Source of the DNA: HXMU1420-13 sp965228545
Lineage (GTDB): Bacteria; Bacteroidota; Rhodothermia; Balneolales; Balneolaceae
Direction: 5' to 3'
Assembly: GCA_965228545.1 (NCBI GenBank)
Contig: OZ245822.1
Span: 992,001 to 1,056,000 of the forward strand
Length of the DNA: 64,000 nucleotides
Of the stretch, positions 28,625 through 37,976 are shown one piece after another. A model generated the notes under the pieces. It was not told the DNA's origin. It worked only from the letters and a program-made list of their open reading frames with translations, and ran no database searches. Position 1 is the first letter of the stretch. Every line of letters begins with the position of its first letter. Position numbers and translations under genes: made by a program.

Positions 28625-30055
28625 TTGGCAACTTACGATGCAGTAATAGTTGGATCGGGACCGAACGGGTTATCTGCCGGGATTTTGTTAGCTCAGCAGG
28701 GTTTGTCTGTGCACATTATCGAAGCAGAAAAAACTATTGGTGGCGGAACCCGAACTCAGGAATTAACCGAACCCGGCTTTTTGCATGATGTTTGTTCAGC
28801 GGTTCATCCTACGGCAGTTGCCTCTCCTTTTCTTTCTACGCTACCTTTGCATGATTATGCACTAGAATGGATTTATCCCGAGGTAGCAGCCGCTCACCCA
28901 TTCGTAGACGGTAATGCAATACTTGGTTATCAATCCCTTAACAAAACCCTAGAGCAATTCGGTTCAGATGCTAAAATGTACAAGCGACTATTTGCCGATT
29001 TTATTGAGCATTGGGAATCGTTACGTGTTGATTTATTCGGAACCTTACGAGGGGTTGAAAATCCACTATCGATGGCTCGTTTTGGTTGGTATGGATGGCT
29101 TTCGGCCAAAGATTTAACCAATGCTTTATTCAAAAAAGCTGAGGCAAAAGCATTTTTTGCAGGGATGGCTGCCCATAGTATTCTTCCGCTGGATAAATTA
29201 TTCTCTGCTTCTTTTGGCCTTGTACTTACTACTTTGATGCATGCAGTAGGCTGGCCTATTGCTAAAAGCGGTTCAGCTTCTATCACCAACGCCATGGCCA
29301 GCTATTTCAAGTCGTTAGGTGGAAGCATAGAAACAGGAAATCGGATTACAGATTATGCTGAAATTCCTAAGGCAAAAGCTATACTTTTTGATCTTACTCC
29401 CCGTCAAATTGTAACAATTTGTGGCGATAATTTACCAAACCCTTATCGCAAAAAATTGAACCGCTACACTTACGGTCCGGGTGTTTTTAAAATGGATATT
29501 GCTGTTTCGGAACCCATCCCTTGGAAACATAAAGACTGCCTAAAAGCAGGTACTGTCCATTTGGGAGGAAGTTTTGAAGAAATCGCTTTTTCTGAAAAGG
29601 AAGTATGGAGTGGAAACCACCCTCAAAATCCCTATGTATTACTATCTCAACCCAGTATTTTCGATGAATCACGAGCGCCAAAGGGCAAGCATATAGTTTG
29701 GGCCTACTGCCATGTTCCAAACGGGTCGGAGAAAAATTGTAGTGACGAGATCATCGATCAAATTGAACGATATGCGCCAGGCTTTCGGGAAACGATCTTA
29801 TCGACACACACAATGAGCGCTGTACAGATGAATGCTTATAATGAGAATTATGTGGGCGGAGATATAAATGGTGGCGCGCAGTCATTCAGCCAACTCGTTG
29901 GCAGGCCCGTTTTAAAGTGGGATCCATACAAAATCCCGCTACCTGGCGCTTATATTTGCTCATCTTCCACACCTCCGGGTGGTGGTGTACACGGCATGTG
30001 TGGGTTTCATGCGGCAAAATCGGCTCTAAAAAACGAATTTGGGATGACAGTATGA
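28625..30055 (+). CDS. FAD-dependent oxidoreductase of the phytoene-desaturase-like family
   Basis: 476 residues from a TTG. It opens with a Rossmann FAD motif DAVIVGSGPNGLSAGILLA and ends with the second FAD-contact block SSTPPGGGVHGMCGFHAA. The middle has CSAVHPTAVASPF, common to NAD(P)/FAD oxidoreductases grouped with CrtI and RETSAT-like enzymes. It overlaps the Rieske gene in an ATGA and probably acts with it. The substrate is unknown. No carotenoid backbone genes are nearby, so calling it a phytoene desaturase is not justified. Confidence 0.85.
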   Translation: MATYDAVIVGSGPNGLSAGILLAQQGLSVHIIEAEKTIGGGTRTQELTEPGFLHDVCSAVHPTAVASPFLSTLPLHDYALEWIYPEVAAAHPFVDGNAILGYQSLNKTLEQFGSDAKMYKRLFADFIEHWESLRVDLFGTLRGVENPLSMARFGWYGWLSAKDLTNALFKKAEAKAFFAGMAAHSILPLDKLFSASFGLVLTTLMHAVGWPIAKSGSASITNAMASYFKSLGGSIETGNRITDYAEIPKAKAILFDLTPRQIVTICGDNLPNPYRKKLNRYTYGPGVFKMDIAVSEPIPWKHKDCLKAGTVHLGGSFEEIAFSEKEVWSGNHPQNPYVLLSQPSIFDESRAPKGKHIVWAYCHVPNGSEKNCSDEIIDQIERYAPGFRETILSTHTMSAVQMNAYNENYVGGDINGGAQSFSQLVGRPVLKWDPYKIPLPGAYICSSSTPPGGGVHGMCGFHAAKSALKNEFGMTV

Positions 30056-31146
30056 AAATTCCTGAACTATTTATAAAACATCCCGAGGAGTTCAATCAAT
30101 CTCCGATTGAACAAGCCTCAACTATTCCGTCAAGTTGGTATCAGGATCAAGAGGTGTATGATTTTGAACAGGATGTGTTATTTGCACGAAACTGGCAATA
30201 TGTTTGCCATCAGGACCAGCTAAAAAATGTTGGTGACGTTGTACATGCGACTATAGCTGGAAATCCAATACTGGTCATCAAAACCAAAAATGAAGGAATT
30301 CGAGCGTTTTATAATGTGTGCAAGCATCGTGGTGGTCCGTTAGCCGTAAAAAAGGGAACAACCACCGTTCTGCAATGCCAATATCATGGGTGGACTTACC
30401 TTACCGATGGAAGTTTGCGTGGCGTGCCGGACTGGAATTTTGTAGAACTATTTGATGAGAAAGATTTCGGATTAGAACCTGTTGAACTCACTTTTTGGGA
30501 TGGATTAATCTTTGCAAGAATCGAATCGGGTGGCCCAAATTTACAGCAAGTAGTTGAAGGTATTTCGGATCGCATCTCACCGATATCAATGGAAAAGCTT
30601 CAATTTTATAAAGAGGTCGTTTACGATATCAATTGCAATTGGAAAGTATATGTAGATAATTATCTTGAAGGCTATCATATTCCAATTGTTCATCCCGAAC
30701 TCGCTAACCTATTGGACTACAAGAATTACGTAACTGAATCTTATCCTTGGTATTCGTTGCAACATAGTCCGTTTAAAGGTGACGAAAATGTATATCAAAC
30801 AGAAGAAGGCGAAGCGTTTTATTATTTCTTATTCCCAAACATCATGCTAAATATTTTGCCTGGTAGACTACAGGTGAATTTGGTAGAACCGGTATCAACC
30901 AATCGGTGCAAAGTATATTTTTGGTATTTTTATGATGATATATTTGCCAAAAAAACGTCAGGAATTATCAAAGACGATTTAGAGTATAGCGAGGTAATTC
31001 AGCAAGAAGACATCGAAATCTGTGAAGCTGTTCAACGAGGTTTACAATCCAGAGCCTATGATAAGGGAAGATTTTCGGTAAAACGTGAACTTGGGTTGTA
31101 TCACTTTCAGAGTTTACTAAAAAAGCAGTTTCAAGCAGTACTGTAA
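30052..31146 (+). CDS. Rieske non-heme iron oxygenase, alpha-subunit type
   Basis: 364 residues from the ATG at 30052. An apparent earlier start at 29917 lies inside the FAD gene and is rejected. The Rieske cluster motifs are CKHRGGPL and CQYHGWTY, and the mononuclear iron site DNYLEGYHIPIVHPEL holds two His and probably a later Asp. Such oxygenases hydroxylate or demethylate small substrates using electrons from a reductase. No ferredoxin reductase gene is adjacent. Coupling to an FAD oxidoreductase by a 4-base overlap suggests a two-step pathway. Confidence 0.88.
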   Translation: MKIPELFIKHPEEFNQSPIEQASTIPSSWYQDQEVYDFEQDVLFARNWQYVCHQDQLKNVGDVVHATIAGNPILVIKTKNEGIRAFYNVCKHRGGPLAVKKGTTTVLQCQYHGWTYLTDGSLRGVPDWNFVELFDEKDFGLEPVELTFWDGLIFARIESGGPNLQQVVEGISDRISPISMEKLQFYKEVVYDINCNWKVYVDNYLEGYHIPIVHPELANLLDYKNYVTESYPWYSLQHSPFKGDENVYQTEEGEAFYYFLFPNIMLNILPGRLQVNLVEPVSTNRCKVYFWYFYDDIFAKKTSGIIKDDLEYSEVIQQEDIEICEAVQRGLQSRAYDKGRFSVKRELGLYHFQSLLKKQFQAVL

Positions 31147-31757
31147 ATCTGACTTCTGTTCTAAACAAATAAGTAACCCTATTTGATTTCGAAGTTTTGC
31201 ACTCTTTAGGTATTGCACAAAAGCGCGAGACTGTAATAAATAGGCTATAAATCACTCATAGTGCTGAAAGGTGAAGCATTAACCAACCTGAGCAGCAATG
31301 AAACAGAATAAAACTCCGCAGAAAAAAAGGTCAATTACGAACCAACCATCCCCTCCCAAATCTTCAGAAACAGGTATTCGATCACTCTTTGATCAAGAAG
31401 AAAGTATTTTTCAGCCTAAAAGCGGTTCCTCCAGAATCTTTACTAAACACTACAGCAATTTTAGGTTCAGATGATCTAACTCACCATGTGTCGGGCGCAA
31501 GCACGGCTGCTGGATTTCTGTTTAGAACAATTTGAGCTTGGGCTTTACCAACAATTCCATCAACCCGAAATCGTCGAAATGATGGAGGTTTTAGAATAGT
31601 TTTTTCGCTTTTGCATAGATAGAATCCAATCCCAGAATAATTAATTAAACGATCTGTGGGTTCGACGAGCTCACCCATCTATCTAATCATTTTGGAATTT
31701 GGTGAAAACGATGCTTGAGCTTGTCGAAAGCAACTCCTCACCCCTCACTCCTCAAAC
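31147..31757. other. Gene-poor intergenic stretch
   Basis: No convincing gene is present. A 58-codon frame at 31298-31474 starts MKQNKTPQKKRS and is basic and low-complexity; I cannot support it as a gene. The stretch holds one copy of a short dispersed sequence (31565-31595) that recurs at 40735, and an inverted pair of the word TTCGACGAGCTC / GAGCTTGTCGAA at 31657-31725. The right end is rich in CTCCTCACCCC-type repeats. Confidence 0.5.
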
Positions 31758-32084
31758 CTACTTATGATTTTCAGGATCTAACCAGCGAAGTGTTTCCCAA
31801 CGATACATACCGGAATTATGACCATCTACCCAAGTGATCTGAAGTGCATGATTACCAACCGGTTGTAGACTTTTTATATTCATTCGAGGTGGATTCTTCA
31901 GAAAAAAGGCCTGTGGCTGAAAGTTCTGCATGTTTTCGTGCCCCCCTCTGCACATCACGCAAGGGCAATTCTTGCGTAGTCCAAACAATGGGTACCTCGA
32001 AGTTACCCCATCTTCCCAGGTAATTTGAAGAAGTTGTTCTTCATTAAATACATCTATTCCTACTGCGGTAGTTGCTTCGTCCAT
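31758..32084 (-). CDS. DUF971 protein
   Basis: 108 residues. Two half-repeats are visible, LQITWEDGVTSRYPLFGLR and LQITWVDGHNSGMYRWETLR, with the CPCVMCRGG cysteine cluster between them. This domain is also the N-terminal part of gamma-butyrobetaine hydroxylase and of Mrp/ApbC-associated proteins, where Cys residues bind metal. As a stand-alone protein its role is unproven; an Fe-S assembly link has been suggested for the family. Its start codon overlaps the longest possible start of the divergent gene. Confidence 0.88.
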   Translation of the reverse strand: MDEATTAVGIDVFNEEQLLQITWEDGVTSRYPLFGLRKNCPCVMCRGGHENMQNFQPQAFFLKNPPRMNIKSLQPVGNHALQITWVDGHNSGMYRWETLRWLDPENHK

Positions 32085-32106
32085 GAATGCTTTTTATTGT
32101 TCCAAA

Positions 32107-32799
32107 ATGGAAAATTACGAAATGCTTTGGATATTAATCACAGCCGGAATCACTTTCTTGATCAGCGGATACTTTGGCTTTAAACAGCTCTTATATCTTT
32201 ACAAATTAACCCCACGAAATATTGCTTTATCAACGATTTTTGGGCTACTTATATTCACTTTATTGCTCTTTCTTTACCGCCTTGAGCTGATGAGTGAACA
32301 GGTCGGAGCCGCTATTATTTCTAACGTGTATGCCTCGGTAGCTGGTTTTTTTGGGGGTGCAGCCATCAACCAATATCAAACCAAAACGAATGCAGGGAGA
32401 ATACTTTATTCCAATCGCTCGTTTTTAAGTGATCATGCCTCTGTAATCGTAGCCATTGCAATAATTTTATTCGGACTATACAGGATATCAATCTTTACTC
32501 AATTACCTGTTACTCCAATCAGAGTAAGTTCGGGAATGTCCTTTATAGCGTTTGGATTTTGGGGAATGACCCTCCGATTGGTTCCAGAATTCCGACAAAA
32601 AGGAATTATACTGTTAGATATGCTTATCGAGTGGAAAGATTTTCTTAATTACCAATGGTTTTACGAAGAAGTAATCGAAATTGAATACGAACAAGATGAA
32701 ACCATACGGTTTTTCAAAACTCATATTCCGCCCGAGGATCAATTAGCCATTGAGGATGTGCTGAGAGCCAAAATGAAAGAGAAAATGGAAAGTTCGTGA
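32107..32799 (+). CDS. Hypothetical multi-pass membrane protein
   Basis: 230 residues from the ATG at 32107. An earlier ATG at 32083 would overlap the divergent DUF971 start and adds a non-hydrophobic tail. About five membrane segments occupy residues 5-165: around 5-25, 38-58, 72-92, 118-138 and 150-168. A soluble acidic C-terminus of about 60 residues follows (EIEYEQDETIRFF). No known motif. Sits upstream of the YajQ gene, separated by an AT-rich hairpin. Confidence 0.65.
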   Translation: MENYEMLWILITAGITFLISGYFGFKQLLYLYKLTPRNIALSTIFGLLIFTLLLFLYRLELMSEQVGAAIISNVYASVAGFFGGAAINQYQTKTNAGRILYSNRSFLSDHASVIVAIAIILFGLYRISIFTQLPVTPIRVSSGMSFIAFGFWGMTLRLVPEFRQKGIILLDMLIEWKDFLNYQWFYEEVIEIEYEQDETIRFFKTHIPPEDQLAIEDVLRAKMKEKMESS

Positions 32800-32806
32800 T
32801 TCATTA

Positions 32807-32855
32807 TTCGTTAATCGTATATTTGCTCGATTATTAACAAATAACAATTAACGAA
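32807..32855. repeat. AT-rich intergenic inverted repeat
   Basis: TTCGTTAAT at 32807-32815 pairs with ATTAACGAA at 32847-32855, with further short word repeats (TTATTAACAAATAAC) inside. Similar simple-word hairpins occur at 33349-33417, 34371-34405 and 39965-40010. Confidence 0.6.
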
Positions 32856-32859
32856 AATC

Positions 32860-33348
32860 ATGGCCAGTTTTGATATTGTAAATGAGATAAACGCACAAGA
32901 AATTGATAATGCGATAAACAATACGCTCAAAGAAATAAGCACTCGATATGATTTTCGAGGACTCCATTCTGAAGTAACGTTTCACAAAAAAGAAAACAGG
33001 ATACATCTTGTAGCCGCTGAAAGCATGAAAATGCAAGCGATCAAAGAAATGCTGATTCGAAATTTTATCAAGCGTGGCATCGACTCTAAAGTGTTAGAAT
33101 TTGGTACGGAGGAAGGAACTTCTCAAGGGCATGTTAAAATGGATGTAGCCCTTAAGGAAGGAATCAATCGCGAACAGGCCAAGAAAATTGTTAAAGAAAT
33201 CAAGGATTTGAAGTTCAAAGTCCAGCCCCAGATTCAGGACGACCAGGTTCGTGTTACCGGTAAAAAAATTGATGATCTACAAGCGGTTATCGGGCATCTT
33301 AAAGGCAAAGATATGGGCGTACCATTGCAGTTTGTAAATTTTAAATGA
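32860..33348 (+). CDS. YajQ-family nucleotide/c-di-GMP-binding protein
   Basis: 162 residues. It opens with the YajQ hallmark ASFDIVNEINAQEIDNAINN, then STRYDFRG, and ends with VTGKKIDDLQAVIGHLKGKDMGVPLQFVNFK. It is full length for the family. YajQ proteins are cytoplasmic; Xanthomonas and Pseudomonas members bind c-di-GMP and modulate transcription, but whether this one does is not visible from sequence. The gene stands alone. Confidence 0.93.
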   Translation: MASFDIVNEINAQEIDNAINNTLKEISTRYDFRGLHSEVTFHKKENRIHLVAAESMKMQAIKEMLIRNFIKRGIDSKVLEFGTEEGTSQGHVKMDVALKEGINREQAKKIVKEIKDLKFKVQPQIQDDQVRVTGKKIDDLQAVIGHLKGKDMGVPLQFVNFK

Positions 33349-33417
33349 TAAAGTTTAAGTGTTAAATGCTAAATACTTGTGTAATTAATTTATCATTTAT
33401 CATTTAAAACTTAGCAT
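33349..33417. repeat. AT-rich intergenic hairpin words
   Basis: Between convergent genes. AATGCTAA near 33366 and TTAGCATT near 33410 are complementary 8-mers, and the word TTATCATTTA repeats in tandem between them. It may act as a bidirectional terminator, but there is no GC-rich stem. Confidence 0.4.
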
Positions 33418-33846
33418 TCATGGTAGGTGATCTAGCTCTACCATTATACATACATTCCGGATGTAGGGGATTTCTGCTCGTTCAGCAACAAGTTCGGCTT
33501 CGGGTGAGGAAACGTCTAATTGAGTCCAGACAATCGGATTTTGTCCAGTCTTAGTTTTCCACTCCGCCACTTCTTCCAACACTCCTGCTGTATACCTATT
33601 ATTGCGAAATATATTAATGATATCGATATGCACAGATTCGGGAACATCCGCCAGCTTTGGAAAACAAGCTTCACCCAATATTTCTTTCTCTACCGGGTTT
33701 ACCGGAACAATAGTGTAGCCATAATCCATCAAATACTTAGCGGCGTAATTGCTTGTTCTGTAGGGATTAGCAGAACATCCGATTATGACCACAGTTTTAG
33801 ATGTTTTCAATACTTCCAAAGGATTTGGGCGAATTAGATTGCTCAT
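33418..33846 (-). CDS. CoA-binding domain protein
   Basis: 142 residues. A Rossmann-type CoA_binding domain: VVIIGCSANPYRTSNYAAKYL, then the second strand YTIVPVNPVEKEILGEACF, and a C-terminal NPIVWTQLDVSSPEAELVA segment. Small proteins of this type (YccU-like) bind CoA or related nucleotides; no reaction is established. It is divergent from the FKBP gene, with 75 bases between. Confidence 0.9.
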   Translation of the reverse strand: MSNLIRPNPLEVLKTSKTVVIIGCSANPYRTSNYAAKYLMDYGYTIVPVNPVEKEILGEACFPKLADVPESVHIDIINIFRNNRYTAGVLEEVAEWKTKTGQNPIVWTQLDVSSPEAELVAERAEIPYIRNVCIMVELDHLP

Positions 33847-33921
33847 ACAAGATTAACTATTGTTTTAAATGATGCCTATCTTTAAGGCTGAATTTAAACT
33901 ACTCAAAATAAAAGGAATATT

Positions 33922-34350
33922 TTGTCAACTATTAAAGACGGTGATACCGTTAAAGTACATTACACAGGAACATTAGAAGATGGTGAAGTTTTTGATTCTT
34001 CATTAAATCGCGACCCACTGCAATTTACCCTTGGTCAGGGCCAACTTATCCCGGGATTTGAAAAAGCAATTATTGGTTTAGGCGTTGGTGATTCTACCAC
34101 TACCAACATCCCAAGTGCAGAAGCATATGGCGAGCACAATCCACAAATGGAAGTAGTTGTAGAGAAATCTCAGCTTCCTGAAGGCATGGAACCGGAAGTT
34201 GGAATGCAGCTTCAACTCAATCAACCGGATGGACAGGCCATTCCTTGCCAGGTAACCAATGTTGAAGGTGAGCAAGTTACCATCGATGCTAACCACCCCC
34301 TAGCCGGTAAAGACTTAACGTTCAACATCGAAGTGGTTGAAATAGCATAA
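33922..34350 (+). CDS. FKBP-type peptidyl-prolyl isomerase (SlpA/SlyD-like)
   Basis: 142 residues from a TTG. The FKBP half-domain is VHYTGTLEDGEVFDSSL with LGQGQLIPGFEKAIIGLGVGD. The flap is replaced by an IF insert (residues of about 70-125, from YGEHNPQMEVVVEKSQLPEG), as in SlyD and SlpA, and the barrel closes with the final strand NIEVVEIA. There is no His-rich metal tail, so SlpA-like is the better match. It is a cytoplasmic folding helper. A large AT-rich hairpin follows. Confidence 0.92.
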   Translation: MSTIKDGDTVKVHYTGTLEDGEVFDSSLNRDPLQFTLGQGQLIPGFEKAIIGLGVGDSTTTNIPSAEAYGEHNPQMEVVVEKSQLPEGMEPEVGMQLQLNQPDGQAIPCQVTNVEGEQVTIDANHPLAGKDLTFNIEVVEIA

Positions 34351-34370
34351 TCAGTTTTGAGTTTTTAATG

Positions 34371-34405
34371 TTGAGTGTTGAGTTAGTTCTTAACTCAACA
34401 CTCAA
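34371..34405. repeat. 15-bp perfect inverted repeat in intergenic spacer
   Basis: TTGAGTGTTGAGTTA at 34371-34385 and TAACTCAACACTCAA at 34391-34405 enclose a 5-base loop. Flanking copies of the same words (GTTTTGAG before, AACTCAACATT after) extend the symmetry. It could end the FKBP transcript but lacks the T tract of a classical terminator. Confidence 0.75.
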
Positions 34406-34428
34406 AACTCAACATTCATCACTACACC

Positions 34429-35571
34429 ATGGCCGACTTTTCTCAATCTTCTACCATCTCCATTACCTGCCCAAAAGGCATGGTACCCTTTCTAAAAACT
34501 GAATTGGTATTACTAGGATTTATAATTCGAAAAACCCGGTTAGCAGGTGTAGAAATTGATGGTACGCTCGACGATTGCATGTTTTTGAATCTAACCCTAC
34601 GTTGTGCTCATCGCATTCATTATCAGCTAAAAAGCTTCAAAGCTAATAATGCTGAAGAATTAGCTGAAGAGCTCAAATCCGTGCCCTGGGAGGAATATAT
34701 CGATAAGCATGGCTATGTGAGTTTAACTTCGTTCATCAACAATAGAACCATCACAAATACACAGTTTGCTAACCTGGCAGCTAAAGATGCTATTGTTGAT
34801 CGCATCAGAGCAAGAAAAGGTGCACGCCCTGATTCCGGTCCCAAATTGAACCGTACCGTGGTATTTCTATTCTGGAAGGATAATGAAGCCGCGGTGTATT
34901 TAGATACATCAGGAGAATCGCTAAACCGGCGTGGTTATCGACGAGAATATCATGCGGCTCCAATGCAAGAAACGTTGGCGGCTGCAATCATTCAGGCTAC
35001 TAAATGGGAAACAGATTGGCATTTCATCAATCCTATGTGCGGTTCCGGCACTATTGCTATAGAAGCTGCGTTAATTGCCACTCAAAAAGCACCGGGTTTA
35101 CTCCGGCCAAATTTCGGAATCAAACATATTTTAGGATTTGATGAAGATGCTTGGAAAAAACTACGATCGGAATTAAAACAAGCCTCTATCAAAGAACCAA
35201 AAGGCAGAATTATCGCCACTGATCATGATTTAAAAGCGATTGAAGCAGCGCGTAAAAATGCCCAAACCGCCGGCGTTGACCATCTCATAGAATTTGATTT
35301 ATGTGATTTTAAAGACACTACCATCCCGGAAGGAAATGGCGTGGTTGTGCTGAATCCTCCCTACGGTGAACGATTGGATGAAGGCGTTAATCTTGCGCCT
35401 CTTTATAAATCGATGGGTGATTTCTTCAAGCAAGAATGCTCCGGCAAATGGGGTTATGTATTTACCGGAAATATGCCACTATCCAAAAAAGTAGGATTAC
35501 GCTCTTCGCAACGCATAGAGTTATATAACTCTACGATAGAGTGCCGATTGCTGGAGTACGAGTTGTATTGA
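34429..35571 (+). CDS. THUMP-domain RNA methyltransferase (RlmL N-terminal-like)
   Basis: 380 residues. An N-terminal THUMP/ferredoxin-like region (to about 160) leads into the MTase core. Motif I-like NPMCGSGTIAIEAALIA, GFDEDAWKKL, TDHDLKAIEAARKNA and the catalytic VVLNPPYGERL are seen. The NPPY motif fits N2-guanine methylation of 23S rRNA, as in the RlmL/YcbY amino-terminal half (m2G2445). The exact base is inferred. It is an isolated gene with its own spacer hairpin. Confidence 0.9.
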   Translation: MADFSQSSTISITCPKGMVPFLKTELVLLGFIIRKTRLAGVEIDGTLDDCMFLNLTLRCAHRIHYQLKSFKANNAEELAEELKSVPWEEYIDKHGYVSLTSFINNRTITNTQFANLAAKDAIVDRIRARKGARPDSGPKLNRTVVFLFWKDNEAAVYLDTSGESLNRRGYRREYHAAPMQETLAAAIIQATKWETDWHFINPMCGSGTIAIEAALIATQKAPGLLRPNFGIKHILGFDEDAWKKLRSELKQASIKEPKGRIIATDHDLKAIEAARKNAQTAGVDHLIEFDLCDFKDTTIPEGNGVVVLNPPYGERLDEGVNLAPLYKSMGDFFKQECSGKWGYVFTGNMPLSKKVGLRSSQRIELYNSTIECRLLEYELY

Positions 35572-35671
35572 TTATAAGCAACAAAGGATCAAAGTGGATG
35601 AGAGGCTTTGACCAATGAGAGATATTGCGTGCTAAATTGCATCTTATATTTTCTTTTTAGCTTAACTCACA

Positions 35672-35715
35672 TGGCAAAAAAAAAACGACCCAACGTAATG
35701 AATGCATCGGGTCGT
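35672..35715 (-). terminator. Rho-independent terminator for TonB receptor gene
   Basis: On the minus strand ACGACCC (35715-35709) pairs with GGGTCGT (35691-35685) around a 17-base loop, followed by nine T. It lies about 50 bases past the receptor stop codon. Confidence 0.8.
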
Positions 35716-35765
35716 GGAAAAAAGTGGAAATAATTATAGTTCTATAAAGATTGATTCTTCTGCAT

Positions 35766-37976
35766 TTAGAAGCTGAATTTAATCCCTGCCATTATCATTC
35801 TAGGTAAGCCCGGGCGTAAGCCTGCAGGTCTGCGAGAAACCAGATAAGTTTGATCGGTGATGTTTCTGGCATCAACAAAAAACTTGGTAGAAGAAGTTAT
35901 TTGATAATTCGCAGAAACATCTAATAAGAAATAAGAATCGGTATTTGGTACAGTGTCAATATTTTCATCTCCTGCTACCGTTCTCATTTTTCCGGTGGCA
36001 AACCCATTTATATTTACTTCTGTTTTTCCATAAAGTGCACTTGCACTAATATTTAGTTGATGCATGGGTAAATACGGCATTAGATCACCTGAATCTACAC
36101 TCCCCCAAGGATCATAATTACTATCAAAAGCATTCTGGAATTCGGCTTTTGTAAAAGTGTAACTTAACGAAACTGGTAATTGTAGTTCAGATACTAAAGA
36201 GGTTAGGTTTGCTCCTACTGCAAATTCGGTTCCGATCACATTAACTTCTCCGGCGTTAAACTGATCGGTTGATCCGGCTCCACCACCTGCGGCCAGATCG
36301 GTTCCTAATAAATTACTGTAGTCGTTAAAAAATGCAACCCATTCCACTTTCAGATTTTGCTCATCTTCGTATCGTACACCAAATTCATAATTCACGCTCT
36401 GTTCTTCGTTGGTTCCTTCCGAAGCACCCGGACTTGGCGGTGCAAACCCTTTATGCACACCACCGAAAATATTTGTAGTAGCATTTATTTCGAAATTCAT
36501 TCCGATTCCGGGAATGAGCACGTTTAGGGTATTTTCTCTAATGGCCAAATCAGAACCGGTACGAGCTGCATCCGTTTTCCCATAATCTTCTCTTTTTAAA
36601 GTGATGTTCTCGAAACGAATGCCCGGTGTAATTTTCCATTTTCCTGTGGTTATAACATCTTGTGCAAAAAATGCAAACGCACTTGCCGACTCAAGTCGAT
36701 TACTATCGGTGCCTGGTGTACCGTTTGAGGTTAAAATCATGGCTCCATCATTCATGGAATACCCATCCACCCATTGAAAACGATCCATTCCGTCTCGATG
36801 AAAACGAAGTCCAACTTCGAGTTCATGATTTATGTCAGCGGTGGCGAAGGCAATACCGGCAATGCTTTGAATACCGGTTGAATAGTATTCACGATTATTA
36901 GCTTTAACCGACAGAGCATCATCAGTACTAGAAATTCCTGTAATTATTTCGTATGCCGACGAATTAGCCATCGGATCATCTAGTATAGCACTGATTGAAG
37001 ACCCGTTTACTTTATCTAGCTTATACCAATTTCGGTTAAATTCATTTCGATATATAGTAGTAGTTAAATCAATATTATCATTTAATTGGGCAAAGTGCCG
37101 TAACGATAACTGAACCTGATCTGCCTTCATTACATCTTCTTGGGAAGCAGCATAACGTCGATAAGGAGTTATATTAAAATCCGACTCTGTCAAACCTAAG
37201 TAGGTTTCATCCGATTGTTCGTCGTAATAGCCAATTTTGGCTTCCAACTTTTGAAAAACTGCGGCATCATTATCGGTCTTTACCATAAATTTTGCGAGAA
37301 TGTCGGTAATATTAAAGCCGGTGTTTTGATCAGTATCCAGCTCTTTAAATCCATCATTGCTTAAAAAACGCGATTCAATTAAGTATCCTATATTGTTTTT
37401 AGTGTCACCTACACTTGCTGCAATTTGCCGGCTATTAAATTGCCCGGCACTTAGTTCCGCAGTACCCGTAAACTGATATGGAATTCGAGTTGAGATAAAA
37501 TTAATGGCCCCACCGGTTGTATAAGGGCCGTATTTAATCTGCGATGAACCTTTTCGAACTTCCACCGAACTCATCCTGCTTACTGAAGGAAAATAATAGG
37601 CAGCAGGTGCGGCATAAGGTGCCGGTGCGATCAAAATACCATCTTCCATTAAAGTGATTTTCGAAGATCGTTCTACCCCTGTTCCCCGCAGTCCAATATT
37701 CGGACGTAAGCCAAATCCATCCTCTTCTTGAATATACACTCCGCTCACACTACGAAGCACACGGTTTACATCGCTGTAATTGTGTTTTTGGAGTTCTGCC
37801 CTGCCAATGTAAGCAGCCGATCCGGTAGTTTTTTCTAACCAAGCGGGCTTACCAACCACCATTATTCTTTTTAAAATTATACTGTCGTAGGTGCTTAAAC
37901 TATCCTTTTGCGTTTGTGCCGATACCCAAGAAGCTGTAAAAACCAGCACAAGAATCAGAAGAAGTGTATTTTTCAT
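35766..37976 (-). CDS. TonB-dependent outer-membrane receptor (FecA-like)
   Basis: 736 residues with a signal peptide ending SWVSAQ at about residue 21. The plug domain carries LRSVSGVYIQEEDGFGLRPNIGLRGTGVE split across its conserved blocks, then EVRKGSSQIKYGP. A 22-strand barrel follows, ending in the typical aromatic strand GIKFSF. No carboxypeptidase-like N-terminal domain is present, so it is not a SusC-type nutrient receptor; it most resembles ferric-chelate receptors. The ligand is inferred only. A terminator follows and a 278-base spacer precedes it. Confidence 0.9.
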   Translation of the reverse strand: MKNTLLLILVLVFTASWVSAQTQKDSLSTYDSIILKRIMVVGKPAWLEKTTGSAAYIGRAELQKHNYSDVNRVLRSVSGVYIQEEDGFGLRPNIGLRGTGVERSSKITLMEDGILIAPAPYAAPAAYYFPSVSRMSSVEVRKGSSQIKYGPYTTGGAINFISTRIPYQFTGTAELSAGQFNSRQIAASVGDTKNNIGYLIESRFLSNDGFKELDTDQNTGFNITDILAKFMVKTDNDAAVFQKLEAKIGYYDEQSDETYLGLTESDFNITPYRRYAASQEDVMKADQVQLSLRHFAQLNDNIDLTTTIYRNEFNRNWYKLDKVNGSSISAILDDPMANSSAYEIITGISSTDDALSVKANNREYYSTGIQSIAGIAFATADINHELEVGLRFHRDGMDRFQWVDGYSMNDGAMILTSNGTPGTDSNRLESASAFAFFAQDVITTGKWKITPGIRFENITLKREDYGKTDAARTGSDLAIRENTLNVLIPGIGMNFEINATTNIFGGVHKGFAPPSPGASEGTNEEQSVNYEFGVRYEDEQNLKVEWVAFFNDYSNLLGTDLAAGGGAGSTDQFNAGEVNVIGTEFAVGANLTSLVSELQLPVSLSYTFTKAEFQNAFDSNYDPWGSVDSGDLMPYLPMHQLNISASALYGKTEVNINGFATGKMRTVAGDENIDTVPNTDSYFLLDVSANYQITSSTKFFVDARNITDQTYLVSRRPAGLRPGLPRMIMAGIKFSF

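Noticed and set aside
29917..30051. Longer start for the Rieske gene inside the FAD gene
   Set aside because: The ATGA overlap at 30052 gives a normal start, and the upstream residues are the shifted translation of the FAD gene.
28625..30055. Naming the FAD oxidoreductase a phytoene desaturase
   Set aside because: Only the general FAD motifs are shared; no carotenoid backbone genes are adjacent.
31298..31474. 58-codon frame in the spacer after the Rieske gene
   Set aside because: Low-complexity basic sequence without motif or ribosome site; no support as a gene.
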